Below, piece by piece: positions 47,685 through 56,919 of a stretch of 64,000 nt of DNA (the stretch's first letter is position 1; every line of letters begins with the position of its first letter). The stretch lies in contig JARLHX010000375.1 in NCBI GenBank assembly GCA_031292035.1, positions 418,095 to 482,094 on the forward strand. Direction: 5' to 3'. The DNA is from Negativicutes bacterium (GTDB lineage: Bacteria > Bacillota_C > Negativicutes > Sporomusales_B > JARLHX01). Under the pieces are notes generated by a model that saw only the letters and a program-made list of their open reading frames with translations, was not told the origin of the DNA and did no database searches. The translations under genes were made by a program, and so were the position numbers.

Positions 47685-48587
47685 CTACGGCTTCACGCCC
47701 AGTGCTTTCCCCGTGAGCAGCCGGTACGCTTCAATGTAGCGCTCGGCGGTATTACGGACTAGATCGTCCGGCAAGGCCGGGGGCGGCGGCGTCTGGTCCC
47801 AGGGCTGTTTAAGCAACCAGTTGCGCAGGATCTGCTTGTCGAAGCTCGGCTGGGTCCTGCCGGGCTCATACCCTTCCAGCGGCCAGAAGCGGGAGGAATC
47901 CGGGGTCAGGGCCTCGTCGATCCAGATCAGGTTTCCGTTAAGAAGGCCGAACTCGAACTTGGTGTCCGCGATGATGATGCCCCGTGTCTCGGCATATGCG
48001 CGCGCCTGTCTGAAGATATTGACGGAAATGTCGCGGACCTTCGCATACAGCTCGTTGCCGACGAGTTTCGCGCCCTCTTCTTCGGTGATGTTTTCGTCGT
48101 GGGTGCCCAATTCCGCCTTGGTGGAGGGGGTAAAGAGAACCTTCTCCAGCTTGGCAGATTCCAGGAGGTCCCTAGGCAGCACGTGGCCGCAGACCTTACC
48201 CGTGGCTAAATAGTCTTTCCAGCCGGACCCGGTGATGTGCCCGCGTACGATGCATTCCAGGGGCAGGGGCCTAGCTTTTCTGGCCAGCACGAACCGCCCT
48301 TCCAACTCGTCGGCGTAAGGCGCAAGATTGGCAGGCAGATCCTTTGCGTCGGCAGAAATGATGTGGTTGGGAACCACGTCCCGGAACTTTTCCATCCAGA
48401 ACAGGGTTATCTGGTTGAGCACCACCCCCTTGTACGGGATGGGCCTGCCCATGATCACGTCAAAGGCCGACATACGGTCCGTGGTCACAAGCAGCAGCGT
48501 TTCCGCGTCGATTTCATAAATGTCCCGCACCTTGCCCTTGGCGACTAGGCGATATTCCCTGATGTCTGTCGAATCGATTACTTTCAT
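47685..48587 (-). CDS. purC: SAICAR synthetase (purine biosynthesis)
   Basis: This enzyme of 300 aa joins CAIR and aspartate in purine synthesis. Diagnostic stretches are GKVRDIYEIDAETLLLVTTD, RMSAFDVIMGRPIPYKG, ECIVRGHITGSGWKDY, IADTKFEFG and DEALTPDSSRFWP. It is longer than the roughly 235-aa Bacillus form and resembles the longer type. It stands alone with no other pur gene, between repeat copy C and a decayed cupin, and it is GC-richer than its surroundings. It may have been acquired separately, or it may be a second copy. A ribosome-binding site GGGGG precedes the ATG. Confidence 0.96.
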   Translation of the reverse strand: MKVIDSTDIREYRLVAKGKVRDIYEIDAETLLLVTTDRMSAFDVIMGRPIPYKGVVLNQITLFWMEKFRDVVPNHIISADAKDLPANLAPYADELEGRFVLARKARPLPLECIVRGHITGSGWKDYLATGKVCGHVLPRDLLESAKLEKVLFTPSTKAELGTHDENITEEEGAKLVGNELYAKVRDISVNIFRQARAYAETRGIIIADTKFEFGLLNGNLIWIDEALTPDSSRFWPLEGYEPGRTQPSFDKQILRNWLLKQPWDQTPPPPALPDDLVRNTAERYIEAYRLLTGKALGVKP

Positions 48588-48865
48588 TGTTTACCCCCAT
48601 TCAAACTGAGCGTCGCCATTTTTCTTAAGGGTAACCTTCGCGATCTCCTTAAGGTTAAAATGGTCCCGTTCCCTACAATTATCCTTTAGCAAAGGTTTCG
48701 ACAATATTCTCTTTATCCCTACGACTACCAAAGTATATTTTTACTCAAAACCTTAATTCTTAAAATTATGCTATTTTTGCTCCGTCTTAATGACTCTCAG
48801 GCAGTCAATAGTCTCACTTCAATTGGGGGCAGGATAAAAAAACGGCTAAGGCTGGTTAATCTTAG

Positions 48866-48991
48866 CTGGTACTACATCAATTGACGCATATCTCCCTCGC
48901 GGGAGTGCTCGATGGGAAAAGCGCTGAATGGCTGGAGAAGGTTAATGACGAGCAATATGGGGTCACGTCATTGTCTCAACGTGTCATTTGA
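48866..48991 (+). pseudogene. C-terminal remnant of a cupin gene
   Basis: The plus strand encodes LTHISLAGVLDGKSAEWLEK then VNDEQYGV in one frame before a stop, preceded by a stop at 48863. This matches the end of small cupin proteins such as the one at 50997-51401, where the same position reads FAHLAVEIPAEGASNEWLEP and VDDEAYGKL. The rest of the gene is gone. Its last 24 bases overlap the truncated flavodoxin frame on the other strand, so the two meet at a rearrangement junction. Confidence 0.7.
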
Positions 48992-49342
48992 TAGACAGAC
49001 GAACTGATCCCTATAGTTTTCTGGATAAGTCTTTACGGTTTTAATCTCAAATGTATCTGCTCCCGTCGCTTCAGCAATCATGTCGGCAACAATATGTGTA
49101 TTGCCCTTAGAAATATTGCCTACCGCAAAATTATCGCCCGTACGGGAAAAGTATGCTACAAGAATTTTCTTACCCTGCACTTTTTCTGGAGCAGCCGCCT
49201 GCGCGCTGCTCGCTGGCGAAGCCTGCGTTGAAATAGAAACTTTCTGGTTCGAAGAGCTACTGCTACTTTCCAGCGTACTGCCACAGGCTGCAAATAGCAT
49301 CATCACACCAAGGGACAGTAGGGTAATAAACAACTTGTTCAT
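48968..49342 (-). pseudogene. Truncated flavodoxin lipoprotein
   Basis: The gene starts well: an ATG after GGGAG, a lipoprotein signal with lipobox LFAACG, a serine/alanine-rich linker, and the flavodoxin phosphate loop ILVAYFSRTGDN followed by NTHIVADMIAEATGADTFEI. It then stops after KTYPENYRD with an unrelated tail (QFVCLSNDTLRQ). Flavodoxins of this type normally continue for about another 100 residues that hold the rest of the FMN site. The break falls where the cupin remnant begins, so the gene has probably lost its 3' half by deletion or rearrangement and is unlikely to bind flavin. Confidence 0.8.
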
Positions 49343-49370
49343 AACTTCATTCTCCCAATCCGAATTACAA

Positions 49371-50216
49371 TCAATGGGTATTCTTCAGGTACTGAAGATC
49401 ACCGTACCAATAGGACGCCGTCGTACCTCCATCGAGAAGGTAATCCGCTCCTGTAATGAAGCGACCACGTTTACTCATAAGAAATTCAGCAAGCTCACCC
49501 ACTTCATCTGGCGTGCCGGCACGTCCTGCTGGGCAAAGGGAAAGCATCTTGCGATAGCCTTCACCGCGTGGGCCATTCAGTTCATCATTTGCCAGTGGTG
49601 TAATGATGACCCCTGGACTGATAGAATTAATCGTTGCTCCCCGCTTGCCCCAGCGCGTTGCTTCATACATAACGCGCAGCCCATTACAACGCTTCGAATA
49701 CTGATATGCCTTGAGGGTATCGGTGATGTCCTTGATAAACGGAAGCTCCAGAAGTTCTTCTGTCGGCGTAGTTGCCAACTGCATATTCTCCTCTTCGGAA
49801 AGCGCACCGAGACGATGACCCGACTGCGATGATATGATGATTCCCGAGCCACCATCAGCGATGACCTTGCTAAACTCCTCCAGTAACACTGCCGTGCCAT
49901 AGAGATCAACTTTCAAGATGACTGCTACCGGAGCCTGGGATGGCGATACACCAGCTGCATTGATAAGATTCGTGATAGGCCCAAACGCCTGCGCATGTTC
50001 GATAAGCTTCAGAATTGACTCGCGAGAGGAAATATCCACAGATATTGTACTAACCTCAAATCCTGCGTCTACAAGGACCTTTGCTGCCGCATCTGCATTT
50101 TCCTGATGCAAATCAGCCAAAACTACATGCCTGCCAGCTCCCACTCGGCGAGCAATGGCCTGTCCAATAGAACCGGCACCAACCAATACTACAACATCTT
50201 TTTTCTTTTTGCTCAT
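49371..50216 (-). CDS. Short-chain dehydrogenase/reductase
   Basis: This NAD(P)-dependent oxidoreductase of 281 aa shows the cofactor loop VVLVGAGSIGQAIARRV, INAAGVSPSQ in place of the usual NNAG, the catalytic serine region GIIISSQSGHRLG and the YxxxK pair in YQYSKR. FITGADYLLDGGTTASYW near the C-terminus is typical of classical SDRs. The insertion after the serine (SEEENMQLATTPTEELLEL) is also seen in SDR relatives from reductase clusters. AAGGGG precedes the ATG. It belongs to the reductase cluster that starts at 54053. Confidence 0.9.
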   Translation of the reverse strand: MSKKKKDVVVLVGAGSIGQAIARRVGAGRHVVLADLHQENADAAAKVLVDAGFEVSTISVDISSRESILKLIEHAQAFGPITNLINAAGVSPSQAPVAVILKVDLYGTAVLLEEFSKVIADGGSGIIISSQSGHRLGALSEEENMQLATTPTEELLELPFIKDITDTLKAYQYSKRCNGLRVMYEATRWGKRGATINSISPGVIITPLANDELNGPRGEGYRKMLSLCPAGRAGTPDEVGELAEFLMSKRGRFITGADYLLDGGTTASYWYGDLQYLKNTH

Positions 50217-50267
50217 TAGACACAGCCCCTTATCATTAATATTTTCATCATATTGTTTACTCCTTCA

Positions 50268-50981
50268 TCATTTTTGATAGGTCAGCCAAAGTCCGTCGTC
50301 GTTTAGCCGCCTTGCTTCTTTCAGCCGAAAGGAAGTTCGTGCCGTGTCGCCGGGTTGATATTTGCCTGTTTCAAAGAGTGAAACCGCCCTTTCCGAACAC
50401 TTGGCTACAGGTACTACTACAAGGCTGACTTCATCAACCAGCCCAGCTTGCAGAAAGGAACCATTGACGATGCCGCCACCCTCCAGCAGCAGCCTTTCGA
50501 TGTCAAACAGATGTTTGAGCTTTTGCGCTACAAGGGCGAGGTTCAGCTCGGTTTTACCGCCGAAGAGATAAGAAACTCCCTTTTTGCGCAAATGTGCTAA
50601 TAAAGCATCAGAAACGCTCTCTGTCAACACTTCGATGATGTGTGCGCCATCGTAACCTACATCCGTGTCGGCAATAGCGCGGTCGTCCCACCAAAGCTTG
50701 CCCTGCGCATCGATGGCAACCGCATAAAACGCCGCCTTCTCAGCAATATAATCATTCCGTGCAATGAGCGGTCCGTCGTACGCCGCTGAAAAAACGGGCG
50801 GCTGGGGAAAGCTGCCCTCCATCGTGACTCTGCCGCAGAGAAAGCCGTCTGCGCCATATTCCCTGTGAATCCTGTAATAGGCTTCAATGAGTCCGCTGTA
50901 TTGGTTGTTTCCTAAAAAGTCGCCAGTGACCTTTCCGTCTAGCGATGTCACCATATGGCATATAATATACGGTCTATCCAT
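50268..50981 (-). CDS. RibD C-terminal-domain (dihydrofolate reductase-like) protein
   Basis: This predicted NADPH-dependent reductase of 237 aa has the RibD C-terminal fold, used in riboflavin synthesis and in other unknown reductions. PYIICHMVTSLDGKVTGDFL, DGFLCGRVTMEGSF and LLLEGGGIVNGSFLQAGLVD are the visible family motifs. GAGGTG precedes the ATG. No deaminase domain is present, so it is not a full RibD. It stands 15 nt after the cupin gene in the reductase cluster. Confidence 0.87.
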   Translation of the reverse strand: MDRPYIICHMVTSLDGKVTGDFLGNNQYSGLIEAYYRIHREYGADGFLCGRVTMEGSFPQPPVFSAAYDGPLIARNDYIAEKAAFYAVAIDAQGKLWWDDRAIADTDVGYDGAHIIEVLTESVSDALLAHLRKKGVSYLFGGKTELNLALVAQKLKHLFDIERLLLEGGGIVNGSFLQAGLVDEVSLVVVPVAKCSERAVSLFETGKYQPGDTARTSFRLKEARRLNDDGLWLTYQK

Positions 50982-50996
50982 GAACGCACCTCTTGA

Positions 50997-51401
50997 TTAT
51001 TTCAGCTTGCCGTATGCTTCGTCATCAACCGGTTCCAGCCATTCGTTAGAAGCACCCTCGGCAGGGATTTCCACCGCCAGATGAGCAAACCAGCTATCTT
51101 TTGCCGCGCCATGCCAGTGCTTAACTTCAGGCGGGATATTAACCACATCACCAGGATGCAGTTCTTGCGGCTGCTCCCCCCACGCCTGAAACCAACCGCG
51201 CCCCTCGGTGCAAAGCAAAATCTGCCCGCCCTTGTGATGGACATGCCAGTTGTTGCGGCAGCCCGGCTCAAAAGTCACGTTGAAAGTGGGACCGCCCTTA
51301 TCAGTCAAAGGCTGTAGGTAAGCCTGCCCGATGAAGTATTGGGAAAACATTTCAGGCAGCTGCGCACCTGTCTTAAAAATCTCTTTTCTTTCGTTGTTCA
51401 T
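50997..51401 (-). CDS. Cupin-domain protein
   Basis: This small beta-barrel protein of 134 aa contains both cupin motifs: the first with the histidines of NNWHVHHKGGQILLCTEGRG, the second with PPEVKHWHGAAKDSW. These residues should bind a metal. AGGGAG precedes the ATG. Such cupins often accompany carboxymuconolactone-decarboxylase-family genes and reductases; their reaction is not established. Confidence 0.9.
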   Translation of the reverse strand: MNNERKEIFKTGAQLPEMFSQYFIGQAYLQPLTDKGGPTFNVTFEPGCRNNWHVHHKGGQILLCTEGRGWFQAWGEQPQELHPGDVVNIPPEVKHWHGAAKDSWFAHLAVEIPAEGASNEWLEPVDDEAYGKLK

Positions 51402-51435
51402 TTAACATTTCTCCCTATATATTTAAATATCATTA

Positions 51436-52195
51436 TTAGAATACCCCTGTCTTAATATGTGGAATATACGGAGCTTCAAGTTTCTTCATCTCATCCTCGT
51501 CAAGATGAATATCAAGAGCTGATACGGCTTCTTCAATATGCTTTACAGTAGTTGTTCCCACGATAGGAGCCGTGATATAAGGCTTACTCAACATCCAGGC
51601 CAAAGATTCCTGCGCCATAGAACGACCATGTTCTTTAGCGATCTTTTCAAGATTATCAATCACTGCCTTGTCCTCTTTTTCGGTAGCACCCCATACCATC
51701 GGGGAAACTTCGTCAATCTTATTACGGGCAGTAACAGCTCCCCATGGATGTGCACAGCGGCCACCAGCCAATGGGCTCCATGGAACTACTGCCATTTTAC
51801 GGTCCTGACAGAGCGGCATGATCTCCCGTTCTTCCTCACGATAAATTAAGTTATACTGAGGCTGCAGAGATACAAACTTTGTCCAGCCATGCTTTTCAGC
51901 AATATTCTGCATGCGTTCAAGCTGCCATGCAAAAATAGATTTCATCACGATTAAGATCATATTCACGAACCAACTTGCCCGTGATTTCCTCACTCGTTCC
52001 CATCTGATAGACATTGGCGGTATCAAAATAGTTGATGCCAAGATCGATCGCCCTTTTAAATATTTCCTTTCCTTCATCAAATGTCTTAGCCCATGGAAAA
52101 ACACCATTTTCTTTTCCCGGTTTACCAAAACTCATCATACCAAGGCAAATCCTCGATACATCCATACCTGTGTTACCAAACTTTGTGTACTGCAT
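51436..52195 (-). pseudogene. Aldo/keto reductase gene with an internal deletion and frame change
   Basis: The first frame (52195 to about 51917) encodes the N-terminus MQYTKFGNTGMDVSRICLGM through NYFDTANVYQMGTSEEITGK to EYDLNRDEIYF, then runs into a stop. A second frame on the same strand continues from FAWQLERMQNIAEKHGW near 51928 through VVPWSPLAGGRCAHPWG to the normal C-terminus at 51436. About 70 residues that should lie between (including the catalytic lysine and histidine region) are missing and the frames do not join. This points to one deletion that removed the middle of the gene. AAAGGAGG still precedes the ATG. Confidence 0.85.
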
Positions 52196-52209
52196 ACCAT
52201 TTCCTCCTT

Positions 52210-52959
52210 TTATTTGCAGGCGTCACTGACGCACCGCAGGGCGTTCAGACTGCGGGGATAGCCGATATAGGGCAGGCACTGGGAGATGATTTTTATCAGA
52301 AACGCTTTGTCATTGCCGATTCTCATGTTTGCCGCCGCATGGCTGGTAAGTTGTGGCTCACAGCCGCCCTGGGCCGCAAGGAAACAAAATGTGATCATCT
52401 CCCGCTGCCTGTAGTCCAGCCCCTTGCGGGTATAGTAATCGCCAAAGCAGTTATCCGCCAGCCAGTAATGGATGTGGCGGCTCTCCTCGGGGCCGGATTT
52501 ATAAAACTCCCGCATATTCTCACCGAAAATATCCATCTGCGCCTGAATGCCCGCCTCCAGGCGATTTCCCGTCGTAGTAGTTGCCTGACCTTCCAGCGGC
52601 AAAGAGATTCCTTGTTCAGCCAATACCTCATTTGTGATTTTCAGAAATGGAAACACTCGCCCAATGCCCATATAAGCTGTCGCCTGATAGACGACTTCCT
52701 TGATTTCCACCGGTGTTACCCCAAAGTTCATAGCCGCAGGGAGAATTGCGCGGAACTCATCTGTTCCCTGGCACCCCAGCAACGTGGCGACAATCGCTAT
52801 AAATCTGGTTTTGTCGTCCAAATCATCACTATGTACCACCTCGTCAAAGGCGAAATTATCAAACCGTTCGATAAACTCCGGGTCTGTGGTGAGGAAGCTG
52901 GACACATAGCTGGGAAACATCTTTTCGTGATACGCCTGTGCTTTTTTGGTAATTGCCAC
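52210..52959 (-). CDS. Carboxymuconolactone decarboxylase-family protein (two domains)
   Basis: This protein of 249 aa has two AhpD/CMD-like helical domains. The first shows DDKTRFIAIVATLLGCQGTD and the second DYRQREMITFCFLAAQGGCE with PQLTSHAAANMRIGNDKAF. There is no CxxC peroxidatic pair, so an AhpD-type peroxidase role is unlikely. The start is a GTG at 52959 after GGAGG. A decayed C-terminal copy stands at 18497-18763. It lies in the reductase cluster between the broken and the intact aldo/keto reductase genes. The substrate is unknown. Confidence 0.87.
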   Translation of the reverse strand: MAITKKAQAYHEKMFPSYVSSFLTTDPEFIERFDNFAFDEVVHSDDLDDKTRFIAIVATLLGCQGTDEFRAILPAAMNFGVTPVEIKEVVYQATAYMGIGRVFPFLKITNEVLAEQGISLPLEGQATTTTGNRLEAGIQAQMDIFGENMREFYKSGPEESRHIHYWLADNCFGDYYTRKGLDYRQREMITFCFLAAQGGCEPQLTSHAAANMRIGNDKAFLIKIISQCLPYIGYPRSLNALRCVSDACK

Positions 52960-53069
52960 AATAACGCCTCCTTAGCGTTTGCAAGCTGCATTGAAATCAA
53001 TGCATATTGCAATTAAACTATTTCTCAGGCTTTTGTCCCACCTCGTTATCAAAATGCTTTTAGTCTATA

Positions 53070-54053
<984 letters not shown>

Positions 54054-54197
54054 TTATATATCCCCTCGTCTATGGTATCAAATTGATTTTTTCAGCTATG
54101 CGTGCCCCTTTCTCAAACAACCATCTTTTTATCCCGGTTACAAATATAACGTGCTGACGGGACTGTAACTTTCATTATGGTTCATCTTCTTGCAATC

Positions 54198-54228
54198 ACT
54201 TTACTACCTGGAGTCCACTCTAAGTCAA
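54198..54228 (-). promoter_or_regulatory. MerR-type promoter of the reductase cluster
   Basis: On the minus strand TTGACT (54228-54223) and TAAAGT (54203-54198) are 19 bp apart, and the spacer holds the dyad CTTAGAGTGGACTCCAGG. It is nearly the same operator as at 18807-18837. MerR-family regulators of aldo/keto reductase genes use this layout; no MerR gene is in the window. Confidence 0.78.
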
Positions 54229-54274
54229 TACTAAAAAATATTTCGTAACATTATGCCCTCTTACTTACTAAAAA

Positions 54275-54314
54275 ATGAGCCGGTCAAGGTGACCATCCAC
54301 CCCAACCGGCTCAT
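54275..54314. terminator. Bidirectional terminator
   Basis: ATGAGCCGGT pairs exactly with ACCGGCTCAT across a 20-nt loop, flanked by A and T runs. It separates the reductase cluster promoter from repeat copy D. Confidence 0.8.
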
Positions 54315-54357
54315 CTTTTCGCTATTCGATTACACATTTTACTTCACTTTATCCGAA

Positions 54358-54553
54358 GAAGGTAATATCCCTCAATAAAAGCGGCGGCGAGGATATGACC
54401 ACGTTGTAATAGTGTAGCACTAAAAAGCCATATAGCTATTGACTTTGAAGCCACTTTCATTTGCAAACCGGCCATGAGTAGTCTGGCGAGATGGTAAGTG
54501 AGGCCCGTGAGGACCTCATCACCAAACTGGAAGTTTGGATTAAGACGGTGTAG
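54358..54553 (+). repeat. Gene-tail repeat, copy D (with 5' module, broken coding tail)
   Basis: It starts with the same 5' module as copy C (GAAGGTAATATCCCTCAATA, AAAGCGGCGGC, ACCACGTTGTAATAG) and carries the coding tail to KLEVWIKTV and a stop. The TGG of the tail is TAG here (GAGTAGTCTGGC), so this copy could not be translated through. The terminator and palindromic tail of copies A to C are absent; another hairpin follows. Confidence 0.82.
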
Positions 54554-54556
54554 AAC

Positions 54557-54587
54557 CCAAAGGGATACCGATAAGGTATCCCTTTGG
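54557..54587 (-). terminator. Terminator after the RraA gene
   Basis: CCAAAGGGATACC pairs exactly with GGTATCCCTTTGG across a 5-nt loop, about 70 nt after the stop of the carboxylate operon on the minus strand. Confidence 0.75.
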
Positions 54588-54660
54588 TAGTTGATATAGC
54601 GCTATTCCGGCTACGCTCTGGCCACTATTATCTCAACTTCGTGTTACCCCGCGAAATGAT

Positions 54661-55341
54661 CTAGCCGATAATCTCGCAGCCCTTCTTAATGAAAGCCTCA
54701 TCTGAGTACATCGACCGATCTACAGTGCCTTCTTCGATCGCCTTGAAAGTCGCTTGTTCCTTTTTAAGCTTGGATTTTGCTTTTTCCAGAAGTTCCGGAG
54801 CGTCCTGGGGATCGATTACGACAATACCGTCGGCATCACCGACGAGAATATCACCTGGTTTTACCACTATGCCGCCACAGCAGATCGGGACATTGATCTC
54901 GCCAGGCCCATCCTTATAGGGCCCCTTAGGAGTAACACCTGCAGCGTATATTGCCACATTCATCTCCCTCAGTGCCTCCACGTCGCGGATCGCCCCATCG
55001 ACCACTATCCCGGAAATGCCCCTCTTGAGAACCTGCCGCATCATGATTTCGCCGACCACCGAGTTGGTCAAATCTCCCTGGACATCGACGACAATGATAT
55101 CCCCCGGTTGAGCCAAATCGATGGCTTTGTGAAACATCAGGTTGTCCGCCGTACGGGCTTTCACCGTAAAGGCTGTGCCCAACAGCGGCGTGTCGTTGAA
55201 TGGCTTTATTTTTGCGTCAACACAATAAAACCGGTTCATTTCGTCAGCGATGTTGGCTACAGGCAGCCCTCTAAAAGACTCCACCAATTCTTTGCTGGGA
55301 CGGTTAATTTTGGTGATAATACGAAAGCCTACGTTTGCCAT
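54661..55341 (-). CDS. RraA-family aldolase/decarboxylase (HMG/CHA aldolase-like)
   Basis: This protein of 226 aa belongs to the family of class II 4-hydroxy-4-methyl-2-oxoglutarate / 4-carboxy-4-hydroxy-2-oxoadipate aldolases, which also decarboxylate oxaloacetate to pyruvate. The active-site arginine and aspartate are in VVDGAIRDVEALREM, with the preceding glycine loop GDLTNSVVGEIMMRQVLKRG, and the substrate region is GDILVGDADGIVVIDP. AAAGGGG precedes the ATG. It is the last gene of the carboxylate operon and probably makes the final cut that yields pyruvate. RNase-inhibitor-type RraA proteins share the fold but are shorter. Confidence 0.9.
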   Translation of the reverse strand: MANVGFRIITKINRPSKELVESFRGLPVANIADEMNRFYCVDAKIKPFNDTPLLGTAFTVKARTADNLMFHKAIDLAQPGDIIVVDVQGDLTNSVVGEIMMRQVLKRGISGIVVDGAIRDVEALREMNVAIYAAGVTPKGPYKDGPGEINVPICCGGIVVKPGDILVGDADGIVVIDPQDAPELLEKAKSKLKKEQATFKAIEEGTVDRSMYSDEAFIKKGCEIIG

Positions 55342-55407
55342 GAATGTAATCCCCTTTCAAATTTGCATTTATATCATCGACTTCATAATCGACCTGACAC
55401 TAAGTCC

Positions 55408-56874
55408 TTAAACCAGTGCCGGGATTACAAAGATCGCCCACAATCCATAGATAAACAGGGTGGCCAAGGTCAGCGGCACTCCTACCCGGAAAAGATCACC
55501 CCGCGAAAAAAAGTCATAGGAATAGGAGGTAATCAATGGTGCCCCTTGCTGGGGCAATAGATAACCGGCCCGGCAAAATACATAGGTTACCCAGGCGAGC
55601 GCCACCACCTGGTTAACATGCAGTCCGGCATTTTGCCCGATTACAATCGACAATGGAATGAAAAGGGCAGTTGCCCCGCCGATGGACGCCACCCCCAGCC
55701 GCATAAACATCATGACCACCGCCATCAAAATCATTAGGCCAACGAAGCTTGAGATACCAAACCGCCCGATCCAATCGGCCAGCAGTTTGATTACTCCGTG
55801 TTTGATGAGCAAGGTTGCGAAACTGGTCGCGACAGCGATTACCAGCACCGCCGACCATGCGATGCCCTTGCTGTCCCGTTTCCAGTTTCCGGGACCAACC
55901 CCGGGAATAAAGCAGGTTACCGCCAACAGTACTAACACGCACTCGGCGGGAAAGTGATGAAGCTTGTCGGTCAACCACAATACTATCGCACCAGACAGGG
56001 CAATCAGAACATATTTTTCGTCTCTTGTCATCGGACCCAATTCCGCTAATTTCTCATTGATAAAACCGAGCGGGATGTTGTCGACGTTGGAAGGGAAAGC
56101 ACGCACCAAAATGTACCAACCGGCCACCAGCATAAATAGTGTAGGGACAAAAAGAAAAGTTGCTGTATTCGTCCAATACTGAGGCACCTTGGTTCCTTCT
56201 TCGATCAGTCGCCCGGCAAGGAGGGTCGCTTCTCCAGCTGTCAAAAAGGCTGCGCCCATAATCGCCGGAATGACGCCGCAGGCAATGTAGGCCGCTTTTT
56301 GAAATGGGTTGACCTTGTGGTTGCTTTCAAGCTGGTGAAATTGAAAAATGCTTTTCAGGCCTTCCGCCAAGGAAAGGTAGATACCATTTCGCCCGTTAGA
56401 GGTCGGCACCATAAAACTGAGCGGAATTTCGGCAATGAACATGGCGGCAAGAACTCTGCTTGCCTTGGCGGTAGCTTTTGTTCCGGCGACAACTTTCATG
56501 ATGGTGTAAATAATTCTTTGGCCAAGCCCTGTTGTTTCTACCACTCTGGCAAAAGCGGTCCCAGCCATAACGGCTATCGGAACCGTTCCGCCAAATCCGC
56601 TGAGTGAGCTGCTAAAGGATTGATGGAATGTAGTCTTTTGATCAACGCCAACCAAAGTCATTAAGACAATTAGTAATAAGGCAGAAACAGGATACGAAAC
56701 AGCTTCGGTGGCCCAGATAATCACTGTAAATACTGCTACTCCCAAAAATCGCTGTCCGGTCAGCGGCAGCCCCGTCTGCGGGGCAATCATTGTCGTAACG
56801 ACGCCCAATACCGCGGCAATAATCAACCAATATAGCTTTTTCAAGTCGCTCTTTTTAATACTAGACCCGGCCAT
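55408..56874 (-). CDS. DASS-family (SLC13-like) di/tricarboxylate transporter
   Basis: This membrane transporter of 488 aa has about 12-14 helices. ATEAVSYPVSALLLIVLM, IAEIPLSFMVPTSNGRNGIY and VLLAVTCFIPGVGPG fit the divalent-anion:sodium symporter family that takes up succinate, citrate, tartrate and related acids. The SNGRNG stretch stands near the family's usual anion-binding SNT motif. GGGGGG precedes the ATG. It is 45 nt after the aconitase-family gene. It most likely imports the substrate of the operon. Confidence 0.88.
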   Translation of the reverse strand: MAGSSIKKSDLKKLYWLIIAAVLGVVTTMIAPQTGLPLTGQRFLGVAVFTVIIWATEAVSYPVSALLLIVLMTLVGVDQKTTFHQSFSSSLSGFGGTVPIAVMAGTAFARVVETTGLGQRIIYTIMKVVAGTKATAKASRVLAAMFIAEIPLSFMVPTSNGRNGIYLSLAEGLKSIFQFHQLESNHKVNPFQKAAYIACGVIPAIMGAAFLTAGEATLLAGRLIEEGTKVPQYWTNTATFLFVPTLFMLVAGWYILVRAFPSNVDNIPLGFINEKLAELGPMTRDEKYVLIALSGAIVLWLTDKLHHFPAECVLVLLAVTCFIPGVGPGNWKRDSKGIAWSAVLVIAVATSFATLLIKHGVIKLLADWIGRFGISSFVGLMILMAVVMMFMRLGVASIGGATALFIPLSIVIGQNAGLHVNQVVALAWVTYVFCRAGYLLPQQGAPLITSYSYDFFSRGDLFRVGVPLTLATLFIYGLWAIFVIPALV

Positions 56875-56919
56875 CCATAACCCCCCGTTCTTATTTTATA
56901 TTGCATTCCCCACAGCTGA

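Noticed and set aside
52093..53016. Plus-strand open frame of 307 codons over the CMD and broken aldo/keto reductase genes
   Set aside because: It is antisense to two recognisable genes, and its translation has no family features.
54754..55560. Plus-strand open frame of 268 codons over the RraA and transporter genes
   Set aside because: It crosses the boundary of two genes on the other strand and shows no protein-like pattern.
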